64,000 nt of DNA from Pseudogymnoascus destructans (GCF_001641265.1 NW_020167538.1:186001-250000); one strand, 5' to 3'. Numbered from the stretch's first letter, positions 18,845-30,794 are shown. The notes: a model not told the origin generated them from the letters alone. Numbers and translations: made by a program.

Positions 18845-19200
18845 GGTAACTAAGGAGCGATGACGTGTAGAAGCTTTTGGAGCTATCGTTCATGTTCCTA
18901 GGCCTCTAGTTGATAGAGATATGTCATGTGTAGTATTAGCCCAGTAACTAAGGAGTGATGTCATGTAATGAATCATAGAGGGTTGTAGAGATATGCTATG
19001 TGGTCATATCGGCCCAGTAACTAAGGAGCAATGACGTGTAATGAATCATAGAGGGTTGTAGCAATCGTTGAGTAGTATTGCTCTTGTTGTTGGTGTGACA
19101 AGCCAAAATATGTATAGTGACTTGTAGGTTTGAGGAGGAGATTTCTAAGTTTGCTCTTGAGTTTGATAGCAAACTGAGTGCAACGAATGTCAGTATGACA
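18845..19200 (-). repeat. Rearranged partial Ty3-family LTR
   Basis: It repeats the GGTAACTAAGGAGCGATGACGT to GTCAGTATGACA part of the preceding LTR, with internal shuffling of about 60-bp blocks. It is probably from an unequal exchange between LTR copies. Confidence 0.7.
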
Positions 19201-20266
19201 ATATACAATTACAGTTAACCTAATATGCACTAAAGGCAAGAGCCTACCCTATACACCATAGGGAAAGTCATACACAGAAGCAGAGCAATGCCTTATACTC
19301 CACTACATATGCCTAAACTAAAAGGATACATACTAAGAAGTGAAGGATGCTTGTAATGATACTTGCTTAACATCAATGTTACAGCTACTATAACGTGATG
19401 TCATGGTTATGGGGCTAGTAGGGCTAGACTATGGTAACATGACAGAATAGCAGGAATAGCAGGAATAGTTAGAGACTTTGCTATTCGAACTATTCCCTAG
19501 GGCATGCACATGACAGAATAGCAGGAATAGCAGGAATAGTTAGAGACTTTGCTATTCGAACTATTCCCTAGGGCATGCACATGACAGAATAGCAGGAATA
19601 GCAGGAATAGTTAGAGACTTTGCTATTCGAACTATTCCCTAGGGCATGCACATGACAGAATAGCAGGAATAGCAGGAATAGTTAGAGACTTTGCTATTCG
19701 AACTATTCCCTAGGGCATGCACATGACAGAATAGCAGGAATAGCAGGAATAGTTAGAGACTTTGCTATTCGAACTATTCCCTAGGGCATGCACATGACAG
19801 AATAGCAGGAATAGCAGGAATAGTTAGAGACTTTGCTATTCGAACTATTCCCTAGGGCATGCACATGACAGAATAGCAGGAATAGCAGGAATAGTTAGAG
19901 ACTTTGCTATTCGAACTATTCCCTAGGGCATGCACATGACAGAATAGCAGGAATAGCAGGAATAGTAAGGTGTTATAGCTACGGTAACATGACGTTAGTT
20001 ATAGGGCTAGTAGGGCTAGGCTCTAGTAACGTGACCTAAGAAGTTACAAGGCTAGTAGGGCTAGGCTGTAGCATGACTAGGCTAGTGGATAGTTATAGAA
20101 ACTAGTAGATATTAGATAGTTAAGCTATCTATAAACTATCTAGATTATCTAGCTATCTATCAACTATCCGGATTATCCATAAGGCATGATGCTACTATAT
20201 AAGTAGATAGTATTCCCTTAGATAGGGGCTTCGTGCTCAACTTAATATAGTATTCTTTATAATACT
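19201..20266. repeat. Repeat-rich non-coding DNA with LTR-like promoter fragment, copy 2
   Basis: It contains the 71-bp tandem array, GGCTAGTAGGGCTAGRCT motifs on both sides of it, short inverted AGATAGTT/AACTATCT motifs near 20120-20160, and the TATATAAGTAGATAG promoter-like segment (20198-20266) shared with 15350-15420. No gene is supported. Confidence 0.6.
19441..19967 (+). repeat. 71-bp tandem repeat, 7.4 copies
   Basis: The unit begins GACAGAATAGCAGGAATAGC and recurs exactly every 71 bp from 19441. Seven full copies and a 30-bp partial copy look identical. Each unit holds an inverted pair GGAATAGTT / AACTATTCC around a 19-bp loop, so each copy could form a hairpin. Confidence 0.95.
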
Positions 20267-21176
20267 TGTAATGGTGGGTGCACCAGATGTGAGAATCTAG
20301 CCACCCAAGGAAGGGATGAATTTACTAAGACAACACACTGTCTTAGAAAACAGAGCCAAAGGGTCGTAGCTTAGACTATTCCACAACGCAGCAATCAGGT
20401 GTGTGATGTAGTGAAGTGGTTCAGACAAGTTGCAACAAATGTTGAGTCTGGGAACTCAGGGGTAAGTCAGAGGTTAACACCTCACTGACTTTTCAGAAAC
20501 AAGGAGTAACAAGATGAATGCTTGGAAGCGTGGAAAAGACGTGGAAGTATGTGATAGTCGATTTACTGTATTGTCTGCTTGCCCTTTCTTAAGGAAAGGG
20601 CAATCCTATTTATGCTAAAGGAGTGTAGTTCTCTCATTTTCCAAGACTTTCCATGACTTACCAGGCTTGGTAACTGTAGTCGACGTAAGAGAATCCCATA
20701 GAACCATCTCTTAGGTTCGTAGCCTATAGGAAGTAAAAGGAGGTCCAAGGTCAGAGTACCCCTATAGACAAATTATGTCATAGACAAATTATGTCATAAC
20801 TTAACCAATCTTGTGGGTAACTAAAGAGCGATGACATGTAATGAATCATAGAGGTTCGTAGGAGCTTTTAGAGCTATCGTTCATGCTCCTAGGCCTCTAG
20901 TTGGTAGAGATATGTCATGTGGTAGTATGAGTGATGTCATGTAATGAATCATAGAGGGTTGTAGAGATATGCTATGTGGTAATATCGGCCCAGTAACTAA
21001 GGAGCGATGACGTGTAATGAATCATAGATGGTTGTAGCAATCGTTGAGTAGTATTGCTCTTGTTGTTGGTGTGATAAGCCAAAATATGTATAGTGACTTG
21101 TAGGTTTGAGGAGGAGATTTCCAAGTTTGCTCTTGAGTTTGATAGCAAACTGAGTGCAACGAATGTCAGTATGACA
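20267..21176 (-). mobile_element. Solo LTR of the Ty3 family with intact target duplication
   Basis: It is 910 bp, TG...CA, flanked by the 5-bp duplication ATACT (20262-20266 and 21177-21181). It inserted into the LTR-like promoter repeat. It belongs to the shorter subfamily with the GTAGTCGAC junction. Confidence 0.9.
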
Positions 21177-21181
21177 ATACT

Positions 21182-22310
21182 GTTGTTACGATGGTCACAG
21201 ATGTAAGGATTCCTTCTCGTCTCTCATTCTAGGGAGTAGACTCCGGGTAGCCGCGGGGTCACGTGTGATCATTTGGGTGGCCTAACCGAGTCGGAACCGA
21301 GTCGGATGGGTTTCAGATACTTGAGAAAATCGACTGACGGGGTTCCCCATCATCTTTTTTGTATCCTTCGTAGTAGACCTATAGGATAGCATCCGTTTAG
21401 CCTCCGACTCGCACTCTCATATGCTATTACTGTGAGCTGGGTGCCCTGTGTCCTTTCATTATACAAAAAAGATGATGAGGAACCCCGTTGGGTCAATCCC
21501 CTTAAGTACCCGAAACAGGTCCGACTTGGCTAACCTGCCCTAACTCTCCCCACGTGACTGTAACCTGCCCGACTCCGATCCTTTCCGTCACTGAGGGCGG
21601 AGGCATCCTTACATATTTGTCGCGCCTTTTGTTGAAGTAGATCACCAGTTGTAAACCCTCCATTCAACTCAATTCGAAGTTGCCAAGTAAGAAGAAGCTT
21701 TTCGACTTCAGGCCAGTTTCCAGTTCGTAATCGTGCTCTGTTGGTATTAGGAGCTTCGTCAAGGCTGTCAAAGTGATGGCTGAGAGACTCAGAGACTGTC
21801 GACTGGCTAAGTTTGTGGTTATATTGCTGGAGGAACCATTCGATACACTGCTTTTGAGTTGGCTTTTGATGTTGTTTCCGAGCCCAGGCACGAAGGCACG
21901 GCGTTGTTCGAGTAGAATAGGCTGCTTTCGAGGCATTCTGAAGGTCAAGAAACACACATTGGTTGATGGATAATACGATAATTGGAGGCAGAATGACGAT
22001 TATCTTGAATATCGGACAATATATGGTGTTTTGATTCGGTGCGAGAAAATATATCGCACAATTGAATATATCTGCTAACCGAACATCGTCTTAGCGGCAT
22101 TTGACTGTATATGCACCCACTTCTTATGACGCGATTTTGGTAGGACTTCCTACCATCCGGGTACGCGCGGGGTTCAATTTGCCGACTATCTCACCCCCAC
22201 TTTCGATGGCACCAACTGCCCTTTACAGTACACGATCCAACTTGATTTATAAACCCCGCCTACCACCCCTCTCTCCAATTATCCTGCGAGTCAAGCGTCA
22301 CATTGTTTAC
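21182..22310. other. Repeat remnants upstream of the short-chain dehydrogenase gene
   Basis: Two element ends point away from each other: 21335-21366 and, inverted, 21463-21495 both contain ATCTTTTTTGTAT next to GGGGTTCC, about 100 bp apart. The pogo-type relic follows. The 22090-22310 stretch is probably the dehydrogenase promoter, with a TTTATAAAC TATA-like box near 22246. Confidence 0.5.
21530..21936 (-). pseudogene. Relic of a pogo/Fot-type transposase, N-terminal DNA-binding part
   Basis: It starts MPRKQPILLEQRRA; after a single-base frameshift it continues LRAWARKQHQKPTQKQCIEWF... SQSTVSESLSHHF, the CENP-B-type helix-turn-helix arrangement of fungal pogo-like transposases. It ends in GDLLQQKARQI without a DDE domain. 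It is frameshifted and truncated, so non-functional. Confidence 0.6.
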
Positions 22311-23428
22311 ATGCCACCAGCTCGCATCCTAAATACCCTCGTTCGCTCCGCCCTACTTCGCAAACCTGTCCCCAGTGCAATACAACCAAGCTTTATCAGT
22401 CCGACACTCCTACGCGCTATGTCTGCCTCGGCCATGTCAGGCCGCCTCACGGGCAAGACCATTGTCATCACCGGCGCCTCCTCCGGCATCGGCCGCTCTA
22501 CCGCGATTGAGTTCGCGCGAACGGCACCTAAGGACCTGAAGCTAGTTCTTACAGCCCGCCGGTTGGAGACACTCGAGGAGGTCGCAGCAGAAATCAAGAA
22601 GGAGGTCGGAGATGGTGTCAAGGTACTGCCATTCAAACTGGATGTTAGCCAGCCGGAGGAGGTGAGGACGTTTGTGGAGCGTCTGCCTGAGGAATTCAGG
22701 GAGATTGACGTACTGGTTAACAACGCGTTCGTGGTCCCCAATTGATGCGTGGACATTGCTGACGATGCTACAGGGGACTGGTCAAGGGAGTAGCACAGGC
22801 GCCGTCCATTACGGAGGAAGACATCAATGTCATGTTCGCGACCAATGTTACGGGACTCATCAACATGACGCAGGCCGTGCTGCCGATCTTCAAGAAGCGC
22901 GAGGAGGGAGGCAAGGGTGATATTATCAACATAGGCAGCATCGCTGGCCGGGAACCATATGCGGGAGGCAGCATTTACTGCTCTACAAAGGCGGCTGTGA
23001 AGTCTTTTACGGATGCTTTGAGGAAGGAACTGGTTGCTACGAGGATCAGGGTTATCTCGGTTGACCCGGGACAGGTCGAGACCGTATGCCATCCTATCTC
23101 CGCAATGGATGACAGACTTACTGATTATTATAGAACTTCTCCGTTGTCAGGTTCTATGGTGATAAGTCGAAGGCTGATGCTGTTTACGCGTAAGTCTGCC
23201 TCAAAGTACAGAGAAATCAAGGTTCTGATAATATATAGCGGCTGCGAGCCATTGACCCCCGAGGACATCGCCGAGATTATCGTCTTCGCCGCAGGTCGCC
23301 GAGAGAATGTAGTAGTCGCGGATACCTTGGTTTTCCCTAGCCATCAGGTAAGACACCCTTATAATATTGGTAGACGTTAGTACTGATTTTTATAGGCCAG
23401 CGCCGGCGTGATGCACAGGAAGACTTAA
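22311..23428 (+). CDS. NADP-dependent short-chain dehydrogenase (yeast YMR226C-like 3-hydroxy-acid dehydrogenase)
   Basis: It oxidises small 3-hydroxy acids or serine-type substrates with NADP, judging from the family. Exons are 22311-22726, 22774-23083, 23134-23189, 23239-23347 and 23396-23428. Four short introns all end in AG; the first has the weak donor GTTCGT. Features: cofactor motif TGASSGIG, NNAG, the catalytic pair YCSTKAA with the upstream Ser of INIGS, and the family-typical tail GQVETNFSVVRFYGDKSKA...EPLTPEDIAE...VVVADTLVFPSHQ. The start is uncertain: MPPARIL at 22311 gives a basic, mitochondrial-like leader; MSASAM (22420) would give a cytosolic form; an upstream ATG at 22101 runs into repeat DNA. 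Transposon relics lie about 370 bp upstream. Confidence 0.88.
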
Positions 23429-23900
23429 GTGACAGTTGTTAAGTTGGATTGTAAATGAAGCCAAATAATTATTAGATAACATTAGAATATTAGATAAAGC
23501 AATCTAAACATTGGCGACGTGGAATTGAGTTTTTATCGTGGATTATGAATAAGTTACCCGTCTGGGTTGGGTTTTGTGCCAATGTTAGGAGCTTTAGATA
23601 AGATAAATCTACCCCGCTATCAGCCCCAGGCAGCTCTTGCCGCCTCATCGTCATCATCCCATAACCCAATCGCTAGCCTAACCTGAGCTGCCTAAAACAT
23701 ACTTTAAAACCTTAACTCTTTTCCAACTCTGAAGATATTTCGCTGGTCGCTGGTACGCCTTGAGAAATCATATCTGATAACAACTGCGTCGTATTTCAAC
23801 GTCCCATTAACACCACTTCAACTCCCTGCGTCACTTCAACGTCAACATCAACATCACCTTGCAACATTTATACAGCTCGACAACTATATAACCCGCCACC
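23429..23900. other. Intergenic, promoter of the PI31 gene
   Basis: No coding sequence. It is AT-rich after the dehydrogenase stop and pyrimidine/CAAC-rich just before the ATG at 23901 (context CACCATGG). Confidence 0.5.
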
Positions 23901-25153
23901 ATGGCATCAGACCCCTTGAGCGTTGAGAGCATCATCGGCCATATGGCTGAGGCCCTTCCAATACATGAGCAGGGCGATACAGCTTCAGACCTCAGCTCCT
24001 CATATGAAGCCATCGCACTCTTCGCCCACGCTTGCATGACAGCCGTAGGCTTCCGCATTCTCGGCTTCTCAGAAGGCCAAAAAATAGGTAAGTTATCCCT
24101 TCCTCCCATCATCTCAAACTCTCTGAGCACCTTACTAATTGCCACCTCCCAGAATCCGAGCTGGCCGCCGTCGCCCCGCGTCTCTCGCCACGGTGGAACG
24201 ACTCCTACGGCTCCTACTCCTTCCTCTACGCCCACTCCCAATCCTCCCTCCAATATGTCGTCAAAGTCGACCGACTCGGTGGCAAAGCCGAAATCCGCGG
24301 CCTCGGCCTCGGTGATGAGCGCATCACCCGCTTCGAAATCGTCGCCAAAGACTACATCTCCTCCTCCGCTCTCCCTTTGCGCATCCCCTTCACCGCCGCA
24401 GGCATCGAAGACCGCGACGACCTCCCCCGTAAACTCAAAGAGATCTTCATCTCCGAGTCCCGCATCAAAGACCTCGCCTCCATCTTCAAAACAACAGTCA
24501 TCCAGAAGCTCATCCCGGGCCTCAACAAAGAAGGCTACGAGGACACTTCGGCGCGCCAACAGTCACAGGATGACAGAGAAGAGGCCTACGCACGGCGCAA
24601 CCCCCGCGAGGACCCGCTCACTGACCCCGGTCTTCCCGAACCCGCGCGCCCTTACCCCTTCCCGCTCCGCGACCCCCTTAATCCGCCACCGCGGGGTCCC
24701 GTTCCCGATTTCCCACCGCCGGGGTTCGAGGATGAGTATGAGCTCCAGCGTCCACCACGAGGGATGGGCGCCGCGTACCCCGGCGGTGGAAGGAGTCCGT
24801 ATGGGATCGGTGGGGATGATTTGAACCCCCCAGGTCTTGGGCCACATGATCCGCTCCGGGGAAGCTTTATCCCTGGGGGAAGGCCGGGGGGGTTTGGAGG
24901 TATGCATCCGACGTTTGATGATCCGTTGTTTGCAGGGAGGAGGAGTGGAGAGGGAGGTGGGTTTGATCCCCAGGCGCCGGATGGGGCGAGGTGGGATCCT
25001 ATTGGGCCTGAGGAGGGGCCGAGGGATCGGATGGGGAGGGGGAGGGGAGGTGGTGGGTTCCCTGGTGGAGGTGGTGGCCATCAGGGAGGGCCAGGGGGGA
25101 ATGAGAGGCCACCGAATCCGTTTGGAGGGTTTGGGAATAATGATTTCATCTGA
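23901..25153 (+). CDS. PI31-type proteasome regulator
   Basis: PI31 proteins bind the 20S proteasome and modulate its activity and assembly. Exons are 23901-24087 and 24153-25153, 395 residues. The 65-bp intron has a GTAAGT donor and CTTACTAAT branch. The N-terminal globular domain (about 1-190: ...FAHACMTAVGFRILG..., WNDSYGSYSFLYAH..., VKVDRLGGKAEIRGLG...) is PI31 N-domain-like. The C-terminal half is Pro/Gly/Arg-rich and has the DPLxxGxxxPGGRPGGFGGMHPTFDDPLF motif region typical of the PI31 C-domain, with poly-Gly tracts near the end. The Kozak context CACCATGG supports the start. A plus-frame overlapping reading (24563-25081 on the other strand) is a shadow. Confidence 0.88.
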
Positions 25154-26794
25154 GTTGTGAGAAGAGGGGGATGGTGTAGGGAGTTACGTTAAGTAAGGGG
25201 TAGTGTAATGATAACTTATCAAATAATGACAATAAGTATCCAATTTCCCCTCCAACAAATAACCAGCCATATAATCCCACGAGAACAAGCTATTGGGAGA
25301 CAGCACTAGCTTCGTTAGACCGCTGATCAAGTCCAGCCCCTTCTTCCTTTTCTGCCTCCTCCAGTGCCTCAGCTGCAGAGACGTCGCAGCTTCGAGTCAT
25401 GAGATAATCACGTGATCTATTTACACAGATGTCTCGCCACCCACTTCCCCGTCTCGACGCACCACCGAACGGAAGCTTCTTTAGTGGATCCACGCCGCCG
25501 AGACCCCTTATCGATATCGATCGCGCGCGCACGCCACCGGGCAAGAAAAAGGCGTGGGAAAATCTGGGGTAAGAGCGATCGATGGATGGGGCGATGTACA
25601 GACAGTGCTTTTGAGAAGCGAGGGAGAGTGGATTTGGGGGAGTTTACTGTGAGCAGGGGTTCAGTTCACTCCTGAGGGCTGGTGGACTTATGACGGTTGT
25701 GTGAGGTTTGGAGGGCGGTGGTGTTTGTGTTTTTTCAGCTCGTGGGAGGGTGCATGAGGCTGTGTTTTGTGTGATGTTGTTGGTCTGGTAGGATGGGAGG
25801 CGGTGGGTAGATGTAGAGTACCATTGTTTGACAGAGAATATGTATCTGTGAGGCGGTGGGAAGGGGAAAGATAATGCCGGGATGTAGTCGTCCTTTTTTT
25901 TTTTGTCGGAGATACTTCAAGTAAGAGCCGGCAGTAGGATCCGAGATGGAGTGGTGCAATTACTCGTGTCTTCTCGTGCTGTTATTGTTTCCTAGAACGT
26001 TTCCCAGATATGAGAAATGATAGGGCGGCAGACTTGGAAGCGGAAAATAGTGGAAAAAGTTTGACCAATAAGAAAGTATTGTGATACCCTCTACCACTAA
26101 CCACACTCTACCACTACTGCACTACCGCGCAGCTGTTTCGCCCAATAGGGTGCCGTTACTAATATACGATTTTTCATGCGGCGAGCGACACACCACATCT
26201 CGCTTTAATTTTTTTGGTTCGCCGCCGCCGCCGCCGGCGTGGAAAAGTGGTGTGGTGGTGGTGGCTGGCCTGTTTGGAAAATAAATAGTGAAACATATAA
26301 TCCCATACCCCACTAGCTTTTGATCCTCCTTTCCTATCTCTCTCTCTCTTTATTACCCCTCTCCACTCTATACTACTACCCCTTTCTTGCTTTTTGCTCC
26401 TCCGGTTCTCCTCCGTTAAGAGTCGCGGTTATAGAATACGATACGATCAATACCCCCCACGAATAATCTCGCCACACTCAACATTCCTCTTCATTCCTTA
26501 GCCACCAGAAAAGAGAAGAAATAGACAAAAACTCGACAAAAGGTCTAGAAATCTAGAAAGAACACATACTTCGAAACATCAAAACAACGGGAATTCGCCC
26601 CCAGCCGTCGAATCGCAATTCGCCCGATTAGCTCCTCACTAGGAAGTCTTTGCGATACCGAGCCAACGCCGCCTGGCGTTTTCGCGCTAAAGAAATTCTT
26701 TCGATACCCACAAAAAACAATTCACCCCCCCCTCCCTTCAAAACACCTCTCCCTCTCTCCCCTCTTTTCGATTCTCTCTCTTCCTTCCATCACC
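25154..26794. promoter_or_regulatory. Long intergenic region, 5' region of eEF3
   Basis: This 1.6-kb gap has no supported gene. It holds a GCGCGCGC stretch (25522-25532), a GCC-trinucleotide run near 26222-26235 and a CT-rich tract TCTCTCTCTCTCTTT (26338-26352), typical of strongly expressed fungal genes, about 440 bp upstream of the eEF3 ATG. A long 5' leader is likely. Confidence 0.5.
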
Positions 26795-29700
26795 ATGCCA
26801 TCCGTCCAAGCCATGGATTCCTCAAACATTAAGAAGGAGAATGCACAGTCCATCAAGGTTCTTGATGACCTGATGGCAAAGTTGAGCGTGTCCAAGTCGC
26901 AAGACGAGGTCAACGCTGTCACCCACAACATTGCCACATTCATCAACGGTCCCATTGAGGAGCAAGACGCCCCTACCAAGTAAGTTGCAAAAGACCTCCT
27001 CTTGATCCCGATCTCGAATATTTTACAAAAACTTCTTTATTTGTCTCGCGTCGAGAGATAAACCCTTTATCGGGCTGCTCTTGGTGGGGTCACAAAAATA
27101 ACCCCATGGGGGCAATCAGAAGAATTTTTCACACTTCGATTTTGCCTCATTTCCCCCCAATGACACATTGCTAACAACAACTTTCTACAGGGCCGTCGAT
27201 GCCATCACGAAGCAGCTCAACAACAAGAAGGATGCTGCCGCCCGTGAGCGTGGCCTGAACGCCATTCAGGCCATCGCCGAGCACTCCCAGATCGCCGCCA
27301 GCGTTGAGCCATACCTCATCGTTCTGCTGCCATCTGTCCTCGCCGCTGTCGGTGACAAGACTCCCGCTGTCAAGACTGCCGCCAACGCTGCTGCTCTTGC
27401 CATTGTCAAGGGTGTCAACGCCAACGCCGTCAAGGCCCTCCTCCCTCCCATCATCAACTCCATCCTCACCGCCCAGAAATGGCAGGAGAAGATCACAGGT
27501 CTGACCTGTATCGAGGCTCTCGTCGAGACGTCGGCATCACAGCTTGCTCTCCGCGTCCCAGACCTGATCCCAGTCGTCTCCGAGTCGATGTGGGACACCA
27601 AGCCTGAGGTCAAGAAGATGGCCTACGGCACCATGGAGAAGGTCTGCGCTCTTATCGTCAACAAGGATATCGACCGCTTCATTCCCGAGCTCATCAAGTG
27701 TATCGCCAAGCCAGAGAACGTCCCAGAGACCATTCACTTGCTCGGTGCCACCACCTTCGTCACTGATGTTCACGAGCCAACCCTCGCCATCATGGTTCCC
27801 CTCCTGGATCGTGGTCTTGCCGAGCGTGAGACCGCCATCAAGCGTAAATCCGCCGTTATCGTCGATAACATGTGCAAGCTTGTCGAGGACCCCAACATTG
27901 TTGCCGCTTTCTTGCCAAAGCTGATGCCCGGTCTGACCAAGAACTACGAGAACTTAGCTGACCCCGAGGCTCGTGAGAAGACCAAGCAGGGTCTTGACAC
28001 CCTTTCCCGTGTCGGTGCCGTCGTCGATGGCAAGATCCCAGAGCCTTCCCACGCTGGTTCCATCCCCACCGTCCTTGCCATCCTCAAGCAGATCGTTGCT
28101 ACCAAGCACAAGGATGCCGTTGCCAAGTTCGAGCCATCCCTCTACTACATTGCTGCCCTTGCCGGTCAGCTGATCGACGAGAAGGATGCCGATACCCACA
28201 ACTGGACCAGCGGTATTAAGCCATACGTCGTTGCCATCGCTGGCGAGACTGATGCCCAGGACATCGTTGACGAGCTCCGCCGCCGTGCCTCCCCAGGTGC
28301 CGAGGCCGAGGATGCCGCTGAGGCTGACGATGAGGAGGGTGAGGATCTGTGCAACTGCACCTTCAACTTGGCCTACGGTGCCAAGATCCTCCTCAACCAG
28401 ACCCATCTCCGCCTGAAGCGTGGCCAGCGTTACGGTCTTTGCGGACCTAACGGTTCCGGAAAGTCCACCCTCATGCGAGCCATCAACAACGAGCAGGTCG
28501 AGGGTTTCCCCAAGAAGAGCGAGGTCAAGACCGTGTTCGTCGAGCACGACCTTGACTCTGCCGATACAGAGCAGACCACCATTGCCTGGACCATGAAGAA
28601 GTTGGCCGAGGTTGGTGTCGAGACCTCCCAGGAGGACGTCGAGAAGCAGTTGGCCGAGTTTGGCTTCAACGCCGACATGACCAACGGTATGATCACCGCC
28701 CTCTCCGGAGGATGGAAGATGAAGCTGGCTCTTGCCCGTGCCGTTTTCGAGGACCCTGATATTCTGTTGCTCGATGAGCCTACCAACCATTTGGATGTCA
28801 AGAACGTCAAGTGGCTCGAGGACTACCTGCAGAACTCCCCCTGCACATCCATCATCGTTTCCCACGACTCCAAGTTCCTGGACAACGTCTGCCAGCACAT
28901 CATCCACTACGAGCGCTACAAGCTTAAGCGTTATCGCGGTAACCTCAAGGAGTTCGTCAAGAAGTGCCCATCCGCCAAGTCCTACTACGAGCTCGGCGCC
29001 TCCGAGATCGAGTTCAAGTTCCCTGAGCCCGGTTTCCTTGAGGGTGTCAAGACCAAGGCCAAGGCCATTGTTCGTGTCAACAAGATGAGCTTCCAGTATG
29101 AGGGTACCCCCAAGCCCCAAATCACCGACATCTCCTTCCAGTGCTCGCTCGGCTCCCGTATTGCCGTCATTGGCCCCAACGGTGCCGGAAAGTCTACTCT
29201 CATTAACGTCCTCACTGGTGAGCTGATCCCAACTATCGGTGACGTCTACACCCACGAGAACATCCGTATTGCCTACATCAAGCAGCACGCTTTCGCCCAT
29301 ATCGATCACCACCTCGAGAAGACCCCATCTGAGTACATCCAATGGCGTTTCCAGACTGGCGAGGATCGCGAGACCATGGACCGCGCCAACAAGATCGTCA
29401 CCGACGAGGATGAGAAGGCCATGGACAAGGCTTACCGTATCGAGGGTACCATCCGTCGCGTCATCGGCATCCACTCCCGCCGCAAGTTCAAGAACTCCTA
29501 CGAGTACGAGTGTTCGTTCGCTCTCGGTGAGAACATTGGCCTCAAGAACGAGCGCTGGGTTCCCATGATGACCGCCGACAACGCCTGGATCCCGCGTACC
29601 GAGATTCTCGCCTCCCATCAAAAGATGGTCGCCGAGGTCGATCAGAAGGAGGCCCTCGCCTCCGGTCAGTTCCGCCCGCTGGTCCGCAAGGAGATCGAGC

Positions 29701-30200
29701 AGCACTGCGCCAACTTCGGTCTCGATGCCGAGCTCGTCTCTCACTCCCGCATGCTGGGTCTCTCCGGTGGCCAGCGTGTCAAGGTCGTCCTCGCCGCCTG
29801 CTCGTGGCAGCGTCCTCATTTGATCGTCCTCGATGAGCCTACCAACTACCTGGACCGTGACTCCCTTGGTGCTCTTTCCAAGGCTATCAAGTCCTTCGAG
29901 GGTGGTGTCATCATCATTACTCACTCGGCCGAGTTCACCAAGGATCTTACCGAGGAAGTTTGGGCCGTTGTTGACGGTAAGATGACTCCTTCGGGACACA
30001 ACTGGGTGCAGGGACAGGGAGCTGGACCCCGTTTGAAGGGGGATGATGCAGACGAAGTGACCTTCGATGCTCTTGGGAACAAGGTTGAAAATACCAAGAA
30101 GAAGGCGAAGCTTTCGTCCGCCGAGCTCCGCAAGAAGAAGAAGGACCGCATGGCCCGCCGCAAGCGTGGTGAGGAGGTCTTCACCGATGAGGATGAGTAA
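26795..30200 (+). CDS. TEF3: Translation elongation factor 3 (eEF3), fungus-specific ABC ATPase
   Basis: eEF3 is a cytosolic ribosome-bound ATPase that promotes E-site tRNA release and is essential in fungi. Exons are 26795-26979 and 27191-30200, 1064 residues, with a 211-bp intron (GTAAGT...CTACAG) typical in position for this gene. Order: N-terminal HEAT repeats (about 1-330), four-helix region, ABC1 with Walker A GPNGSGKST (480) and signature LSGGWKMK, ABC2 with Walker A GPNGAGKST (723), a chromodomain-like insertion (RRVIGIHSRRKFKNSYEYECSF) and signature LSGGQRVK, then a Lys-rich C-terminus KKKKDRMARRKRGEE. The start MPSVQAMDSS has a CACCATG context. Codon use is strongly biased to C-ending codons, as expected for high expression; this creates a spurious long antisense frame. 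Confidence 0.98.
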
Positions 30201-30794
30201 ACGGTTACAAAATGGGTTTATATCTTGTTAGTTTTCGGCGTTTAATAAATGTTACTCATGCGCCATGCGAAAGTTTACGACGGGGAGATAGGAGAAGGAA
30301 TTCGCGCCGCGGGGAATGGATAGAGGTTTTCGCGGTGGAACCTGAGTTTTTATGGATAGAACATAGATCATAATAGACCATGTTTGTTCTGAATTCGTTG
30401 TTCTCTTTTGTGACTGATGATGTTTGTGGTGATGAGGGCCGTTTGTGGGGACCTGTCCACGTGACTTCGGTGGGTAAGGCACTGAAAATTGTGCTTAGTC
30501 GCACAGCGCCTCAGCACTGTAATTTTGCTTTCAGTGCCTATGAATGAGAATATGCCATATAGGCGCTTAATAGGCAATATTTATTATACATTACTGTTCT
30601 CTTTGCGATTAATGATGATGTCAAAAGAGACGAAAGCTTCGCGATCTTCTTCGTGCTCACGTGACCTAGTTATGAGAACTGAAAATTGAGCTTTGCTGCA
30701 CAGCGCCTCAACATTATAATTTTGCTTTCAGTGCTTATAAAATAGAATATTCCGTATAGCCATTTAATATTTAAATCTACTAGAGCCTATGATC
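30201..30794. repeat. Intergenic with two copies of an approximately 115-bp AT-rich repeat
   Basis: 30480-30595 and 30676-30795 share CACAGCGCCTCA, TAATTTTGCTTTCAGTGC and TAGAATATKCCGTATAG motifs. A third copy is at 35545-35655, on the far side of the decayed GIY-YIG gene. No gene is seen. The copies flank the gene relic in the same orientation. Confidence 0.65.

Noticed and set aside
19441..19967. CRISPR-like array
   Set aside because: The units are contiguous with no variable spacers, and the organism is a fungus; it is a minisatellite.
24563..25081. Overlapping frames on both strands of the PI31 C-terminus, including a Ser/Pro-rich 307-codon frame at 23901-24824
   Set aside because: The spliced PI31 model explains the region; the others are low-complexity shadows of a GC-rich, Pro/Gly-rich segment.
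27954..29999. A 681-codon reading frame on the minus strand across the eEF3 gene
   Set aside because: It is exactly antisense to highly biased eEF3 codons; C-ending codons suppress stops on the opposite strand. No family features are present.
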